Origin: DASSSQ01 sp963839285
Lineage (GTDB): Bacteria > Actinomycetota > Thermoleophilia > Gaiellales > Gaiellaceae
Direction of reading: 5' to 3'
NCBI GenBank assembly: GCA_963839285.1
Contig: CAWIUN010000031.1
Coordinates: 13,815 to 77,814 of the forward strand
DNA: 64,000 bases
Positions 28,008-37,079 of the stretch are shown here, in pieces. Both the position numbers and the translations under genes were made by a program. The stretch's first letter is position 1. Each line of letters opens with the position of its first letter. The notes beneath the pieces were generated by a model that did not search any database, was not told where the DNA came from, and was given only the letters and a program-made list of their open reading frames with translations.

Positions 28008-28775
28008 GTGCTCACGAACGTGCGGATCGCGCGCCCGGACGAGCCGCCTCGACGCGGTCGGCCGCTGCTCGAGGTGGGACCGCTGACCCGCCACGCGATC
28101 CCGGGCTGGCTGGAGCGCTTCGGCCGGCCCCACCCGGAGAAGATCGTCTGCGTCGGCCACAACTACCGCGCGCACGCCGCCGAGCAGGGCGCCGAGCCTC
28201 CCGCCGAGCCGCTGCTCTTCGCCAAGTTCCCGACCACGCTCGTCGGCGACGGCGACGAGATCGTGATCCCGCCGGAGGCGACCCACGTCGACGCCGAGGC
28301 GGAGCTGGCGGTCGTGATCGGCGCGCCCGGCCGGCGCCTCTCGCGCGCGCGGGCGCTCGACGTCGTCGCCGGCTACATCGCCGCGAACGACGTCAGCGCG
28401 CGCAACCTCCAGTACGGCGACGGGCAGTGGACGCGCGGCAAGGGATTCGACACCTTCTGCCCGGTCGGGCCGCGGCTCGCGCCGGTCGAGGAGCTCGGCG
28501 AGGCCGCCGGCCTGCGCGTCGTCCAGCGGCTGAACGGCGAGGTCTTCCAGGACGGCAACACCCGCGACCTGATCTTCGACGTGCCGACGCTCGTCGCCTA
28601 CGTCTCGTCGGTCTTCACGCTCGAGCCGGGCGACCTGATCCTGACCGGGACGCCGCCGGGGGTCGGGGCGGCACGGACGCCGCCCGTCACCCTCGCGGCC
28701 GGCGACGTCGTCGAGGTCGAGGTCGAAGGGGTCGGGACGATCCGGAATCCCGTCGTCGCGGAGGACGTAGGCTAG
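28008..28775 (+). CDS. fumarylacetoacetate hydrolase family protein
   Basis: 255 residues from GTG 28008. The FAH fold signatures are KIVCVGHNYRAHAAEQG, LLFAKFPTTLVGDGDEIVIPPEATHVDAEAELAVVIG (the metal-binding E-x-E of EAELAV), AGYIAANDVSARNLQY, GKGFDTFCPVGP, and LEPGDLILTGTPPGVG. These proteins act as 2-hydroxyhepta-2,4-diene-1,7-dioate isomerases, fumarylpyruvate hydrolases or oxaloacetate decarboxylases, and the sequence alone does not separate them. It lies between glycerate kinase and an ABC exporter. Confidence 0.88.
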   Translation: MLTNVRIARPDEPPRRGRPLLEVGPLTRHAIPGWLERFGRPHPEKIVCVGHNYRAHAAEQGAEPPAEPLLFAKFPTTLVGDGDEIVIPPEATHVDAEAELAVVIGAPGRRLSRARALDVVAGYIAANDVSARNLQYGDGQWTRGKGFDTFCPVGPRLAPVEELGEAAGLRVVQRLNGEVFQDGNTRDLIFDVPTLVAYVSSVFTLEPGDLILTGTPPGVGAARTPPVTLAAGDVVEVEVEGVGTIRNPVVAEDVG

Positions 28776-28780
28776 GGCGC

Positions 28781-29680
28781 GTGCCGCCCGTCGTCACCGC
28801 ACGCTCGCTGACCAAGCGCTTCGGCAAGCTCGTCGCCGTCGACGACCTCTCCTTCGAGCTCCAGCCCGGGACGGTCACCGGCTTCCTCGGCCCGAACGGC
28901 GCCGGCAAGACGACCACGCTGCGGATGCTGCTCGGCCTCGCCGACCCGACGAGCGGCGACACGACCGTCTTCGGCGCCCACTACCGCGAGCTCGAGCGGC
29001 CGGCGTTCCGCGTCGGCGCCGTCCTCGAGGCGACCGACTTCCATCCGGGCCGGAACGGCCGGAACCACCTGCGCACCCTGGCCGCCGCCGAGGGCATCGC
29101 CGACAGCCGCGTCGACGAGGCGCTGCGCCTCGTCGAGCTCTCCGGCGCCGCCGGGCGGCGGGTCAAGGGCTACTCGCTCGGGATGCGGCAGCGGCTCGGC
29201 CTCGCCGCCGCGCTGCTCGGCGACCCGGAGCTGCTCGTCCTCGACGAGCCGGCGAACGGGCTCGACCCGGAGGGCGTCCGCTGGCTGCGCGACTTCCTGC
29301 GCGCCTTCGCGGCCGAGGGCAAGACGGTGCTCGTCTCGAGCCACGTGCTCGCCGAGGTCGCGCAGACGGTCGACCGGGTGCTGATCATCAGCCGCGGCAG
29401 GCTCGTCGTCGAGTCGCCGCTCACAGAGCTGACCGCGCGGCTCGGCGGCGGCGTCCGCGTCCGCTCGCCGCAGGCGGAGGCGCTGCGCGGACTGCTCGGC
29501 GGAGCGGGCATCGCCGCGACCGCCGTCGGCCCGAGCGAGCTGCTCGTCCAGGGCGCGGCGAGCGAGCGCGTCGGCGAGCTGGCGGCCGCGAACGGGATCG
29601 TCCTGCACGAGCTGAGCAGCCAGGGCTCCTCGCTCGAGGAGGTCTTCCTGCAGCTGACCGCCGAGGAGGCGAAGACGTGA
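28781..29680 (+). CDS. ABC-2 type transporter ATP-binding protein
   Basis: 299 residues from GTG 28781, five bases after the preceding stop. Walker A GPNGAGKTTTLRMLLGL, signature YSLGMRQRLGLAAALLGDP, Walker B LLVLDEPANGLDPEG and switch VSSHVLAEV mark an ABC-2 exporter ATPase of the bacitracin/lantibiotic-immunity (BcrA-like) type. The last 80 residues form the usual C-terminal domain ending SSQGSSLEEVFLQLT. The stop overlaps the GTG of the permease (GTGA). The exported substrate is not predictable. Confidence 0.93.
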   Translation: MPPVVTARSLTKRFGKLVAVDDLSFELQPGTVTGFLGPNGAGKTTTLRMLLGLADPTSGDTTVFGAHYRELERPAFRVGAVLEATDFHPGRNGRNHLRTLAAAEGIADSRVDEALRLVELSGAAGRRVKGYSLGMRQRLGLAAALLGDPELLVLDEPANGLDPEGVRWLRDFLRAFAAEGKTVLVSSHVLAEVAQTVDRVLIISRGRLVVESPLTELTARLGGGVRVRSPQAEALRGLLGGAGIAATAVGPSELLVQGAASERVGELAAANGIVLHELSSQGSSLEEVFLQLTAEEAKT

Positions 29681-30414
29681 GGCGGCAGCTCGCGGCCGAG
29701 CTCCTGAAGATCCGGACGACGCGCACGACCGCGGGCCTCGTGCTCGGGATGGTCGTCCTCGTCCTCCTCTTCGCGCTGCTCGGCGGCCTGCTGATGGGCG
29801 GCAACGACATCGCGCAGGCCGACAACCAGCGCCAGATGCTGGCGGCGGGCGAGGCGGCGACGCTCTTCGCGGCGCTCGTCGGCCTGATGCTCGTCACCTC
29901 CGAGTACCGCTACGGGACGATCCGCCCGACGCTCCTGTACGAGCCGCGCCGCGGGCTGCTCGTCTCGGCGAAGCTGCTCGCCGGCCTGCTGATGGGCCTC
30001 ACCTTCGGCGCGATCGCCGAGGCGCTCGCGCTCGCGATCGGCCTGATCATCCTCGCCGGCAGGAACGTCGACCGGGTCGTCAGCGGCGGCGAGCTCGCCC
30101 AGCTCGCGTTCGGGAGCGTCGGGGTCACCGCCCTCTGGGCCGTGCTCGGCGTCGCGATCGGCGGCATCGTCCGCCACCAGGTCGGCGCGATCGTCGGCCT
30201 GCTCGCGTACCTGTTCGTCGCCGAGAACCTGATCTTCGGGCTCGTGCCGAAGGTCGGCCGCTACCTGCCGGGCCCCTCGGGCCAGGCGGTGATCGGCAGC
30301 TCGAACAACGGCGACCTCGTGCACCCGGCCTGGGGCGCCGTCTTCCTCACCGCCTACGCCGTCGTGCTCGCCGTCGTCGCCGTCGTCTTGACCGACCGCC
30401 GCGACGTCGAGTAG
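29677..30414 (+). CDS. ABC-2 type transporter permease
   Basis: 245 residues, six helices. It starts with a basic amphipathic segment (RRQLAAELLKIRTTRTTAG) and helix LVLGMVVLVLLFALLGGLLMG, then EAATLFAALVGLMLVTSEYRYGTIRPTLLYEPRR, the 'E-x-R-x-G-T-I-R' coupling region typical of ABC-2 permeases, then four more helices. It is translationally coupled to the ATPase by GTGA. Downstream lie a 13-codon reading frame and a hairpin that probably ends the transcript. Confidence 0.88.
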   Translation: MRRQLAAELLKIRTTRTTAGLVLGMVVLVLLFALLGGLLMGGNDIAQADNQRQMLAAGEAATLFAALVGLMLVTSEYRYGTIRPTLLYEPRRGLLVSAKLLAGLLMGLTFGAIAEALALAIGLIILAGRNVDRVVSGGELAQLAFGSVGVTALWAVLGVAIGGIVRHQVGAIVGLLAYLFVAENLIFGLVPKVGRYLPGPSGQAVIGSSNNGDLVHPAWGAVFLTAYAVVLAVVAVVLTDRRDVE

Positions 30415-30427
30415 CCTTCCGCCCGCG

Positions 30428-30469
30428 ATGCACGCCTGGTTCGCGCACACGTTCCAGCAGAACGGCTAG
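30428..30469 (+). CDS. possible 13-residue leader or small peptide MHAWFAHTFQQNG
   Basis: ATG 30428 to TAG 30467-30469 encodes MHAWFAHTFQQNG, rich in aromatic and His residues. It starts 13 bases after the permease stop and ends two bases before a strong hairpin at 30472-30505, 120 bases ahead of the DRG-like GTPase gene. The layout, short peptide then hairpin then GTPase, resembles an attenuation leader, but no ribosome site is convincing (CCCGCG precedes the ATG) and chance is possible. Confidence 0.3.
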   Translation: MHAWFAHTFQQNG

Positions 30470-30471
30470 TT

Positions 30472-30505
30472 CCCCGCTTCCAGCTCAGCGTCGGAGGAAG
30501 CGGGG
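30472..30505 (+). terminator. 10-base perfect hairpin between the ABC exporter and the DRG-like gene
   Basis: CCCCGCTTCC at 30472-30481 pairs perfectly with GGAAGCGGGG at 30496-30505 around a 14-base loop. No U-run follows (CAACGG). It most simply ends the exporter operon; because it sits two bases after the 13-codon frame it could also be the conditional element of an attenuator. The following 85 bases to the GTPase show only the GGGAGGAAG ribosome site. Confidence 0.55.
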
Positions 30506-30590
30506 GCAACGGACGCGAGAACGCGCGGCCGCGCCTGCGGCTGCTCCGGCTCGCGGCCTTCCCCCATCGATCGAGGGAGGAAGTGCCGCG

Positions 30591-31484
30591 ATGCCCATGC
30601 CCCATCGCACCCAGATGCAGGTGATCAAACGCCGACTCGTCGGCAAGGACGGCAACGAGCGCGTGCGCGAGCTCCGCGCGATCCTGGCCGAGCTGCCCGA
30701 CTACCGGAACGGCCCCTACGCGGACATCCGCAAGTGGGTGCACGCCCAGCTCGAGACGACCCGGACGCGCGCGAAGGTCGTCCACCGCGACTCGATCGCC
30801 GTCCGCCGCGAGGGCGCCGCGCAGGTGGCGCTCGTCGGCGCGCCGAACGCGGGCAAGTCCTCGCTCCTGCAGGCGCTCTCGTCGCTGCAGATCAGGACCG
30901 GCGACTACGCCTTCACGACGACCCGGCCGGTGCCGGCGCTGACGCGGATCGGCGGCGTGCTCGTGCAGCTGGTCGAGATCCCGGGCCTGATCGAGGGCGC
31001 GGCAGACGACCGCGGCGGCGGTCGCGCGCTGCTCGGCGTCCTCCGCGGCGCGGACGCGATCGTCTACTGCGCCGCCGCCGACCGGCCGCGGGCCGAGCTC
31101 GAGGTCGTCCGCGCCGAGGTCGCCGCCGCCGGGATCGACAAGCCCGCGATCGTGGCGGCGACGAAATGCGACGAGGCGCCGGCGTTCGCGCATCCGGAGC
31201 TCGAGGTCGTGCCGGTCTCGGTGCTCGACGACGCGAGCCTCGACCGCTTCCGCGAGGCCGTCTGGCGGCTGACCGGCCTGATCCGGGTGACGCTGCCGGA
31301 CGGCGAGGTGGTCGCGCTCCGCCCGCCGGCGGCGGTGGTGGACGTGGCGCAGACGATCCACGGCGAGCTCGCCGACCGCTGCGCCGGCGCGCGCATCTGG
31401 GGCCCCTCCGCCAGGTTCGACGGCCAGCGGGTCGGCCGCGGCCACCGGGTCGCCGACGGCGACCGCGTCGAGATCCTCGGCTAG
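30591..31484 (+). CDS. DRG/RBG-like TRAFAC GTPase with C-terminal TGS domain
   Basis: 297 residues. No N-terminal Obg fold is present; instead a basic helical segment (MQVIKRRLVGKDGNERVRELRAILAELP) precedes the G domain. G1 is GAPNAGKSS (83-91), then FTTTRPVPALTRIGGVLVQLVEIPGLIEGAADDRGGGRALLG covering G2 and G3, and G4 is TKCD at 191-194 (normally NKxD). From about residue 231 a TGS domain follows (VTLPDGEVVALRPPAAVVDVAQTIH ... RVADGDRVEIL). G-domain plus TGS without the Obg fold is the layout of archaeal and eukaryotic DRG proteins, which bind translating ribosomes. The ribosome site GGGAGGAAG precedes ATG 30591. Confidence 0.85.
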   Translation: MPMPHRTQMQVIKRRLVGKDGNERVRELRAILAELPDYRNGPYADIRKWVHAQLETTRTRAKVVHRDSIAVRREGAAQVALVGAPNAGKSSLLQALSSLQIRTGDYAFTTTRPVPALTRIGGVLVQLVEIPGLIEGAADDRGGGRALLGVLRGADAIVYCAAADRPRAELEVVRAEVAAAGIDKPAIVAATKCDEAPAFAHPELEVVPVSVLDDASLDRFREAVWRLTGLIRVTLPDGEVVALRPPAAVVDVAQTIHGELADRCAGARIWGPSARFDGQRVGRGHRVADGDRVEILG

Positions 31485-31914
31485 CCGGGCTCCGCGGGGG
31501 TCGCGCCCCAGTCCTCGGGCGCGACCCTGCGGAGCGGCCGGGCGAGGAACCACTGGTGCCCCTCCGGATCCTTGACGGAGAAGCGGCGGTGGCCGTAGGC
31601 CTGGTCGGCGGGCTCCTCGAGGATCTCGGCGCCGGCCGCCCTCGCACGCTCGTAGAGCGCGTCGAGGTCGTCGCCGCGGTCGAGCTCGACGTAGACGCCG
31701 GCGGTCTCGACGCCCGCGTTGCGCGGGTTGCGATAGTCGCCGCCCGGGTCGCCCATGTAGAAGAAGTCGCCGCCGCGCCGCATCTCGGCGTGCGTCGACC
31801 GACCCGTCCTCGCCGGTCATCCGGAGCACCTCCTCGAAGCCGAACGCCTCGGCGAGCCAGTCGAGCATCGCGCGCGCAGTCCTCGTAGAGCAGGTAGGGC
31901 GTGAAGGTGGTCAT
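31481..31914 (-). CDS. VOC-family (glyoxalase-like) protein (two frameshifts)
   Basis: About 144 residues after corrections near 31875 and 31797. Pieces in order: TTFTPYLLYEDC, MLDWLAEAFGFEEVLRMTGEDGSV, then MRRGGDFFYMGDPGGDYRNPRNAG, VETAGVYVELDRGDDLDALYERARAAGAEILEEPADQAYGHRRFSVKDPEGHQWFLARPL. This is the single-domain VOC layout seen in PhnB-like or bleomycin-resistance-like proteins, with F-x-V-K-D-P-E-G-H as the last metal strand. Function unknown. It is convergent with the GTPase, overlapping at stops, and divergent from ltrA with 42 bases between. Confidence 0.75.
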
Positions 31915-31956
31915 CTCGTCCTCCTCGGTCCGGATTCGCTCGTGTAAGAGTTACCG

Positions 31957-33157
31957 ATGGCCCGCTTCCAGCGTCGCCGGGAGGGCGGCGAGCAGCGCGC
32001 GACGGCGCTCGAGCTCTTCTACGACCTCGTCTTCGTCTTCGCGGTCACGCAGGTCTCGCACCTGCTGCTCGACGACCTCTCCTGGCGCGGCGCCGGGCGG
32101 GCGCTGCTCGCGCTGCTCGTCGTCTGGTGGGCCTGGAACTACACGACCTGGGTCACGAACGAGCTCGACCCGGGCTCGGTCGTCGTCCGGCTGCTCCTGA
32201 TCGGGCTGATGCTCGGCAGCCTGCTGCTCGCGGTCGCGATCCCCGAGGCCTTCGCCGGCCGCGGGCTGCTCTTCGCCGGCTCCTACGTCGCGATCCAGGT
32301 CGGCCGGCACGTCTTCCTGACCTTCGCCTCGGCGGAGCGCGGGACGATCGAGCGGCGCCGCGCCGGCGCGATCCTGACCTGGTTCGCCGCGGCCGCGCCG
32401 CTCTGGCTCGCGGGCGGGCTCGTCGACCCGCCGGCCCGGACGTGGCTCTGGCTGGCGGCGCTCGCGATCGACTACGCGGCGCCGCTCGTCCTCTACCGCG
32501 TGCCGGGGCGGCCCCGCCTCGACGGGAGCAGCTGGCAGGTCGAGACCTCGCACTTCGCGGAGCGGTTCCAGCTGTTCGTGATCATCGCGCTCGGCGAGTC
32601 GATCGTGCTCACGGGCGCCGCGACCGCGGAGCTCGAGCTGACCGCCGCGCGCTCGGCCGCGTTCGTCCTCGCCTTCGCCTCGACCGCGGCGTTCTGGTGG
32701 CTCTACTTCGACTACGTCGCCCGGATCGCCGAGCGGCGGCTCGAGCTGGCCGAGAACAGGACGCAGCTGGCGCGGGACGGCTACACCTACCTGCACGCGC
32801 TGCTCGTCGCCGGCGTGATCGCGGGCGCCGTCGGCAACGAGCTCGTGATCGCCCACCCCGGCGAGCGGCCGACCGGGGCCGAGGCGGCCGCGATCGCGGC
32901 CGGGCCCGGCGCTCTACCTGCTCGCGCACGCGCTCTTCCGGCTGCGGATGTCCGGCTCGCTCTCGACGAAGCGGCTGGCCGGCGCGCTGGCGTGCGTCGC
33001 GCTCGGGGCGGCCGGGACGCAGCTGCCCGCGATCTGGCTCGCCGCGCTCCTCGTCGCCGTCCTCGTCGCCGTGATCGCCGCCGAGCAGGCCGCGGCCCTG
33101 CGCCGGCGCGCGCGCGGCGAGCCGGCGCCGCTCGAGCGGCTCGAGTCGCCCGCCTAG
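31957..33157 (+). CDS. ltrA: low-temperature-requirement A family membrane protein (one frameshift)
   Basis: About 400 residues. The LtrA family start is complete: ATALELFYDLVFVFAVTQVSHLLLDDLSW with the E-L-F-Y-D-L-x-F-V motif, then WWAWNYTTWVTNELDPG and, later, HFAERFQLFVIIALGESIVLTGA with the second conserved 'E-R-x-x-x-F-x-I-I-x-L-G-E-S' motif. About 12 helices are predicted. One base removed near 32908 (CCCGGCGCTC to CCCGCGCTC) joins AAGP to ALYLLAHALFRLRM. Named for cold growth in Listeria; the biochemical role is unknown. Confidence 0.88.
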
Positions 33158-34395
33158 CCGCCCGCGACCCAGGCGATCGTCTTCGCGGCGAGCCCGTCGA
33201 GCGCCCGCACCGAGAGCTCCAGGTGCTCCGGCCTCGTGTCCTCGACCTTCGTGTGCGAGAGCCCGCGCAGGCTCTGGCAGAAGAGCATCACCGTCGGGAT
33301 CCCGATCCGGGCCGGCTCGGCCGCGTCGTGCAGCGGCCCGGACGGCAGCTTGTGCGAGGCCCCGGCGACCTCGGTCACCGCCTCGTCGGCGAACGCGACC
33401 AGCTGCTCGTCGAAGAGGATCGGCTCGATCGACCAGAGCCGCTCCCACTCGACCTCGACGTCCTCCTCCTGCGCGAAGCGCTCGGACGCCTCCTTCGCCA
33501 TCGCCAGCATCCGCGCGAGCGCGTCGGCGTCGAGGTGGCGCTGGTCGAGCAGCTGCACGGCGGTCTCGACGACCGAGGTGACGATCCCGGGCCTGCAGGT
33601 GACGCCGCCGGAGGTGCAGACGCCGCCGCCGCCGACCTCGCGGGCGATCTCGCGGATGTGGAGGGCGAGCTTCGCGGCGCCGGCGAGCGCGTCGCGCCGC
33701 TTGTCCATCGGCGTCGAGCCCGAGTGCGCGGCCTGGCCGCGCCAGGTGATCTGGTGGCGCTCGACGCCGAAGGTGCCGAGGACGACGCCGAGAGGCAGGT
33801 CGAGCGACTCGAGCACCGGCCCCTGCTCGATGTGGAGCTCGAGGTAGGCGGCCGCGCTCTCGAGCTGGCTGCGCGCGTCGGTCGCCCGGTCGAGCTCGAC
33901 GCCGTGCTCGCGGAGGGCGTCGACGAGCGCGATCCCGTCCGCGTCCTTCAGCTTCCGCAGCTCGGCCTGGTCGGCCATCGAGCCGGAGGCGGCCGAGGAG
34001 CCGAAGAGCGAGCGGCCGAAGCGCGCGCCCTCCTCGTCGGCCCAGTTGACGAGCCGCACGGTCACCGGCGGGCGCCCCTCCTCGGCGATCCGCCGCAGCA
34101 CCTCGACGCCGGCCAGCACGTTCAGCGAGCCGTCGAGCCAGCCGCCGTTCGGCACCGAGTCGATGTGCCCGCCGATCACGACGGCCCGGTCGGAGTCGCC
34201 CTCGAGCGTGTACCACTCGTTGCCGGCGGCGTCGACCTCCTTCGCGGCCCCCGTGCCCTCGAGCGTGCCCTCGAGCCACTCCTTCGCCCGCCGCCAGGTG
34301 TCGGTCCAGGCGACCCGCTGGGCGCCGTTCTCGTCGCCGGTCAGCTCGCGCAACTCGCGCAGCTCGGCGACGGTGCGGGCGGGCTGGAGGGGCAT
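33154..34395 (-). CDS. M20-family amidase/hydantoinase-carbamoylase type Zn hydrolase
   Basis: 413 residues from ATG 34395. It belongs to the beta-ureidopropionase/N-carbamoyl-L-amino-acid hydrolase subgroup of M20: VIGGHIDSVPNGGWLDGSLNVLAGVE (first metal His and bridging Asp), NWADEEGARFGRSLFGSSAASG (metal Glu), YLELHIEQGPVLE (metal His), and QITWRGQAAHSGSTPMDKRRDALAGA in the dimerisation domain; the last metal His is in SLRGLSHTKVEDTRPEHLEL. It should cleave a carbamoyl or allantoate-type amide. It stands divergent from the ABC importer and next to dihydropyrimidinase, suggesting the last step of a ring-opening pathway. Confidence 0.9.
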   Translation of the reverse strand: MPLQPARTVAELRELRELTGDENGAQRVAWTDTWRRAKEWLEGTLEGTGAAKEVDAAGNEWYTLEGDSDRAVVIGGHIDSVPNGGWLDGSLNVLAGVEVLRRIAEEGRPPVTVRLVNWADEEGARFGRSLFGSSAASGSMADQAELRKLKDADGIALVDALREHGVELDRATDARSQLESAAAYLELHIEQGPVLESLDLPLGVVLGTFGVERHQITWRGQAAHSGSTPMDKRRDALAGAAKLALHIREIAREVGGGGVCTSGGVTCRPGIVTSVVETAVQLLDQRHLDADALARMLAMAKEASERFAQEEDVEVEWERLWSIEPILFDEQLVAFADEAVTEVAGASHKLPSGPLHDAAEPARIGIPTVMLFCQSLRGLSHTKVEDTRPEHLELSVRALDGLAAKTIAWVAGG

Positions 34396-34466
34396 CGCGC
34401 CGATCCTAACGGCCTCGCGCCGGACGCTGGTCGAAGTACGACCCGAAAGTGTGGTAGGAAGTGGCG

Positions 34467-35372
34467 ATGGGCCATGCGGCATCGATCGCGCCGGCGAGGC
34501 GCAGCCGGCTGCGCGATGCGCCGTGGCTGCGCGGCGCTCGGCCGCGTCGGCTGCGCGATCTGCTCGCGGTCGCCGTCGATCTGGGGCCTCTAGGAGGGCT
34601 ACCGGGCGCTCTGGGTCGCGACCGGCTGGACGAAGCCGTTCCCCGTCGACGACGATCACGATGCCGCACCTGCACCGGATCGTCGGCGCGCTCTTCGAGC
34701 CTCGCGCAGGTGAACGGGCCGCTGCTCGTCGACCTGCTCTTCCACTCGGCGCTCGAACACGGCCAAGGAGGCCGCGGCCGGGCTTCGCGCTCGGCGGCGT
34801 CGTCGGGTTCGCGCTCGGCGTCCTGCTCGTGCACTCGCGGCTGCTCGAGCGCGGCTTCCTGCCCTACATCGTCGCCTCGCAGACGATCCCGATCCTCGCG
34901 ATCGCGCCGATGGTCGTCGTCTGGGTCAACCCGAAGCTGCCCGGGCCGCTCGCCGGCTGGGGCGCCGTCGCGGTGATCGCCGCCTACCTGACCTTCTTCC
35001 CGGTCACGATCAACACCCTCCGCGGCCTCCGCTCGGCCGACGCGACCGCGTTCGAGCTGATGGACTCCTACGCCGCCACCCGCTGGAGCCGTGCTCTGGA
35101 AGCTGCGCGTGCCCGCCTCGCTGCCGTACCTCTTCTCGGCGCTGCGCGTCGCGGCGACCGCCTCGCGTCGTCGGCGCGATCATCGGCGAGCTGCCCTCGG
35201 GGCTCCAGAACGGGCTCGGCGGCGCGATCCTCAACTTCAACCAGTACTACTCGCTCGAGCCGCGGAACCTCTGGGCGACGAACCTGGTCGCGGCGCTGCT
35301 CGGGATCGCCTTCTTCCTCGCCGTCGTCGGCGCCGAGCGGATCGTCGTCCGCCGCGCCCCGGAGCACGTGGC

Positions 35373-35376
<4 letters not shown>
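34467..35376 (+). pseudogene. ABC importer permease 1 (SsuC/ThiX-like), seven frameshifts
   Basis: ATG 34467 to TGA 35374-35376. The protein can be followed through seven one-base insertions (near 34578, 34655, 34700, 34754, 34781, 35089, 35166), and the frame arithmetic closes exactly. An additional in-frame TAG at 34591 replaces an expected Tyr codon. Conserved parts: EGYRALWVATGWTKPFP, then HRIVGALFE, GFALGVLLVHSRLLERGFLPYIVASQTIPILAIAPMVVVW and the EAA-type loop VTINTLRGLRSADATAFELMDSY ... WKLRVPASLPYLFSALR. This is a nitrate/sulfonate/thiamine-precursor-type permease. It overlaps the ATPase by ATGA. Confidence 0.75.
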
Positions 35377-36191
<815 letters not shown>

Positions 36192-36195
<4 letters not shown>

Positions 36196-37000
36196 GCGCC
36201 GTCGTCGCACCCGTCCCCGCGAGCGCGCTCGCGCGCCGGCTCGGCCTCTGGACGCCGGCGCTCGTCGTGTTCGTGCTCGGGATCGGCGCCTGGGAGGGGG
36301 CGATCGCGGCCTTCCACATCGAGCAGTTCCTGCTGCCGCAAGCCGACCGCGATCGTGAGCGCCTGCTGGGAGCAGCGGACGAGCTCTGGGGGGCCGGGTG
36401 GTACACTTCAAGGAGGCGCTCGGCGGCTTCGTCGTCGGCTCCGGCGCCGGCGATCCTCTTCGCGATCTTCGTCGGCCGCTTCCGCCAGCCTCGGCAGGGC
36501 GCTGATGCCGGTGGCGATCGCCGCGAACGCGATCCCGATCATCGCCTTCGCGCCGATCTTCAACGCCTGGTTCGACCCGCTCTCGCCCAGCTCGAAGATC
36601 GCGGTCGCCGCGGTGCTCTGCTTCTTCCCGGTGATGGTGAACACGCTGCGGGGGCTGACGAGCGTGCGCCCGACCTCGCTCGAGCTGATGCGCTCCTACG
36701 CGGCCGGCGAGCTGACGATCTTCCGAAGCTGCGGATGCCGACCGCGCTGCCGCTGCTCTTCTCGGCCTTGAAGATCGCGACGCGTGCTCGCCATGATCGG
36801 CGCCATCGTCGGCGAGTACTTCGGAGGCTCGCATGACGCGCTCGGCGTCCAGATCAAGAACTCGGCCGCGATCTTCGACGTTCGACATCCGCGTGGGCGG
36901 CGATCCTCGTTGCGAGCGTGCTCGGGATCGCCTTCTACGCAGCAGTGGCCGCCGTCGAGCGGCTGTCACTCCGTTGGGCGCCCAGACGCGGGGGTCGTAA
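36192..37000 (+). pseudogene. ABC importer permease 2, about ten frameshifts
   Basis: The reading begins at a CTG overlapping the ATPase stop (CTGA; perhaps an original GTGA) as SAVVAPVPASALARRLGLWTPALVVFVLGIGAWEGAIAAFHIEQFLLP. Nine frame changes up to 36893 and probably a tenth in a G-run near 36992 lead to TAA 36998-37000. Recognisable blocks: ELWGAGWYT, FKEALGGFVVGSG, ALMPVAIAANAIPIIAFAPIFNAWFDP, VMVNTLRGLTSVRPTSLELMRSYAAGELTIF (EAA loop), VLAMIGAIVGEYFGG and LGIAFYAAVAAVERLSLRWAP. A second, non-identical permease makes a heterodimer likely. Confidence 0.72.
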
Positions 37001-37079
37001 TACGAGTCGAAGCCGTGCAGAATCGCCCAGGTGCCCGACGAGGCACGAGGACCGAGGTCGGAACCACGAAAGGGGAAGC

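Noticed and set aside
23634..28286. Very long open frame of about 1550 codons on the minus strand
   Set aside because: It lies antisense to malate synthase, the glycerate kinase and others, is rich in Arg/Glu/Asp/Ala runs, and contains no domain; a by-product of very high GC codon use.
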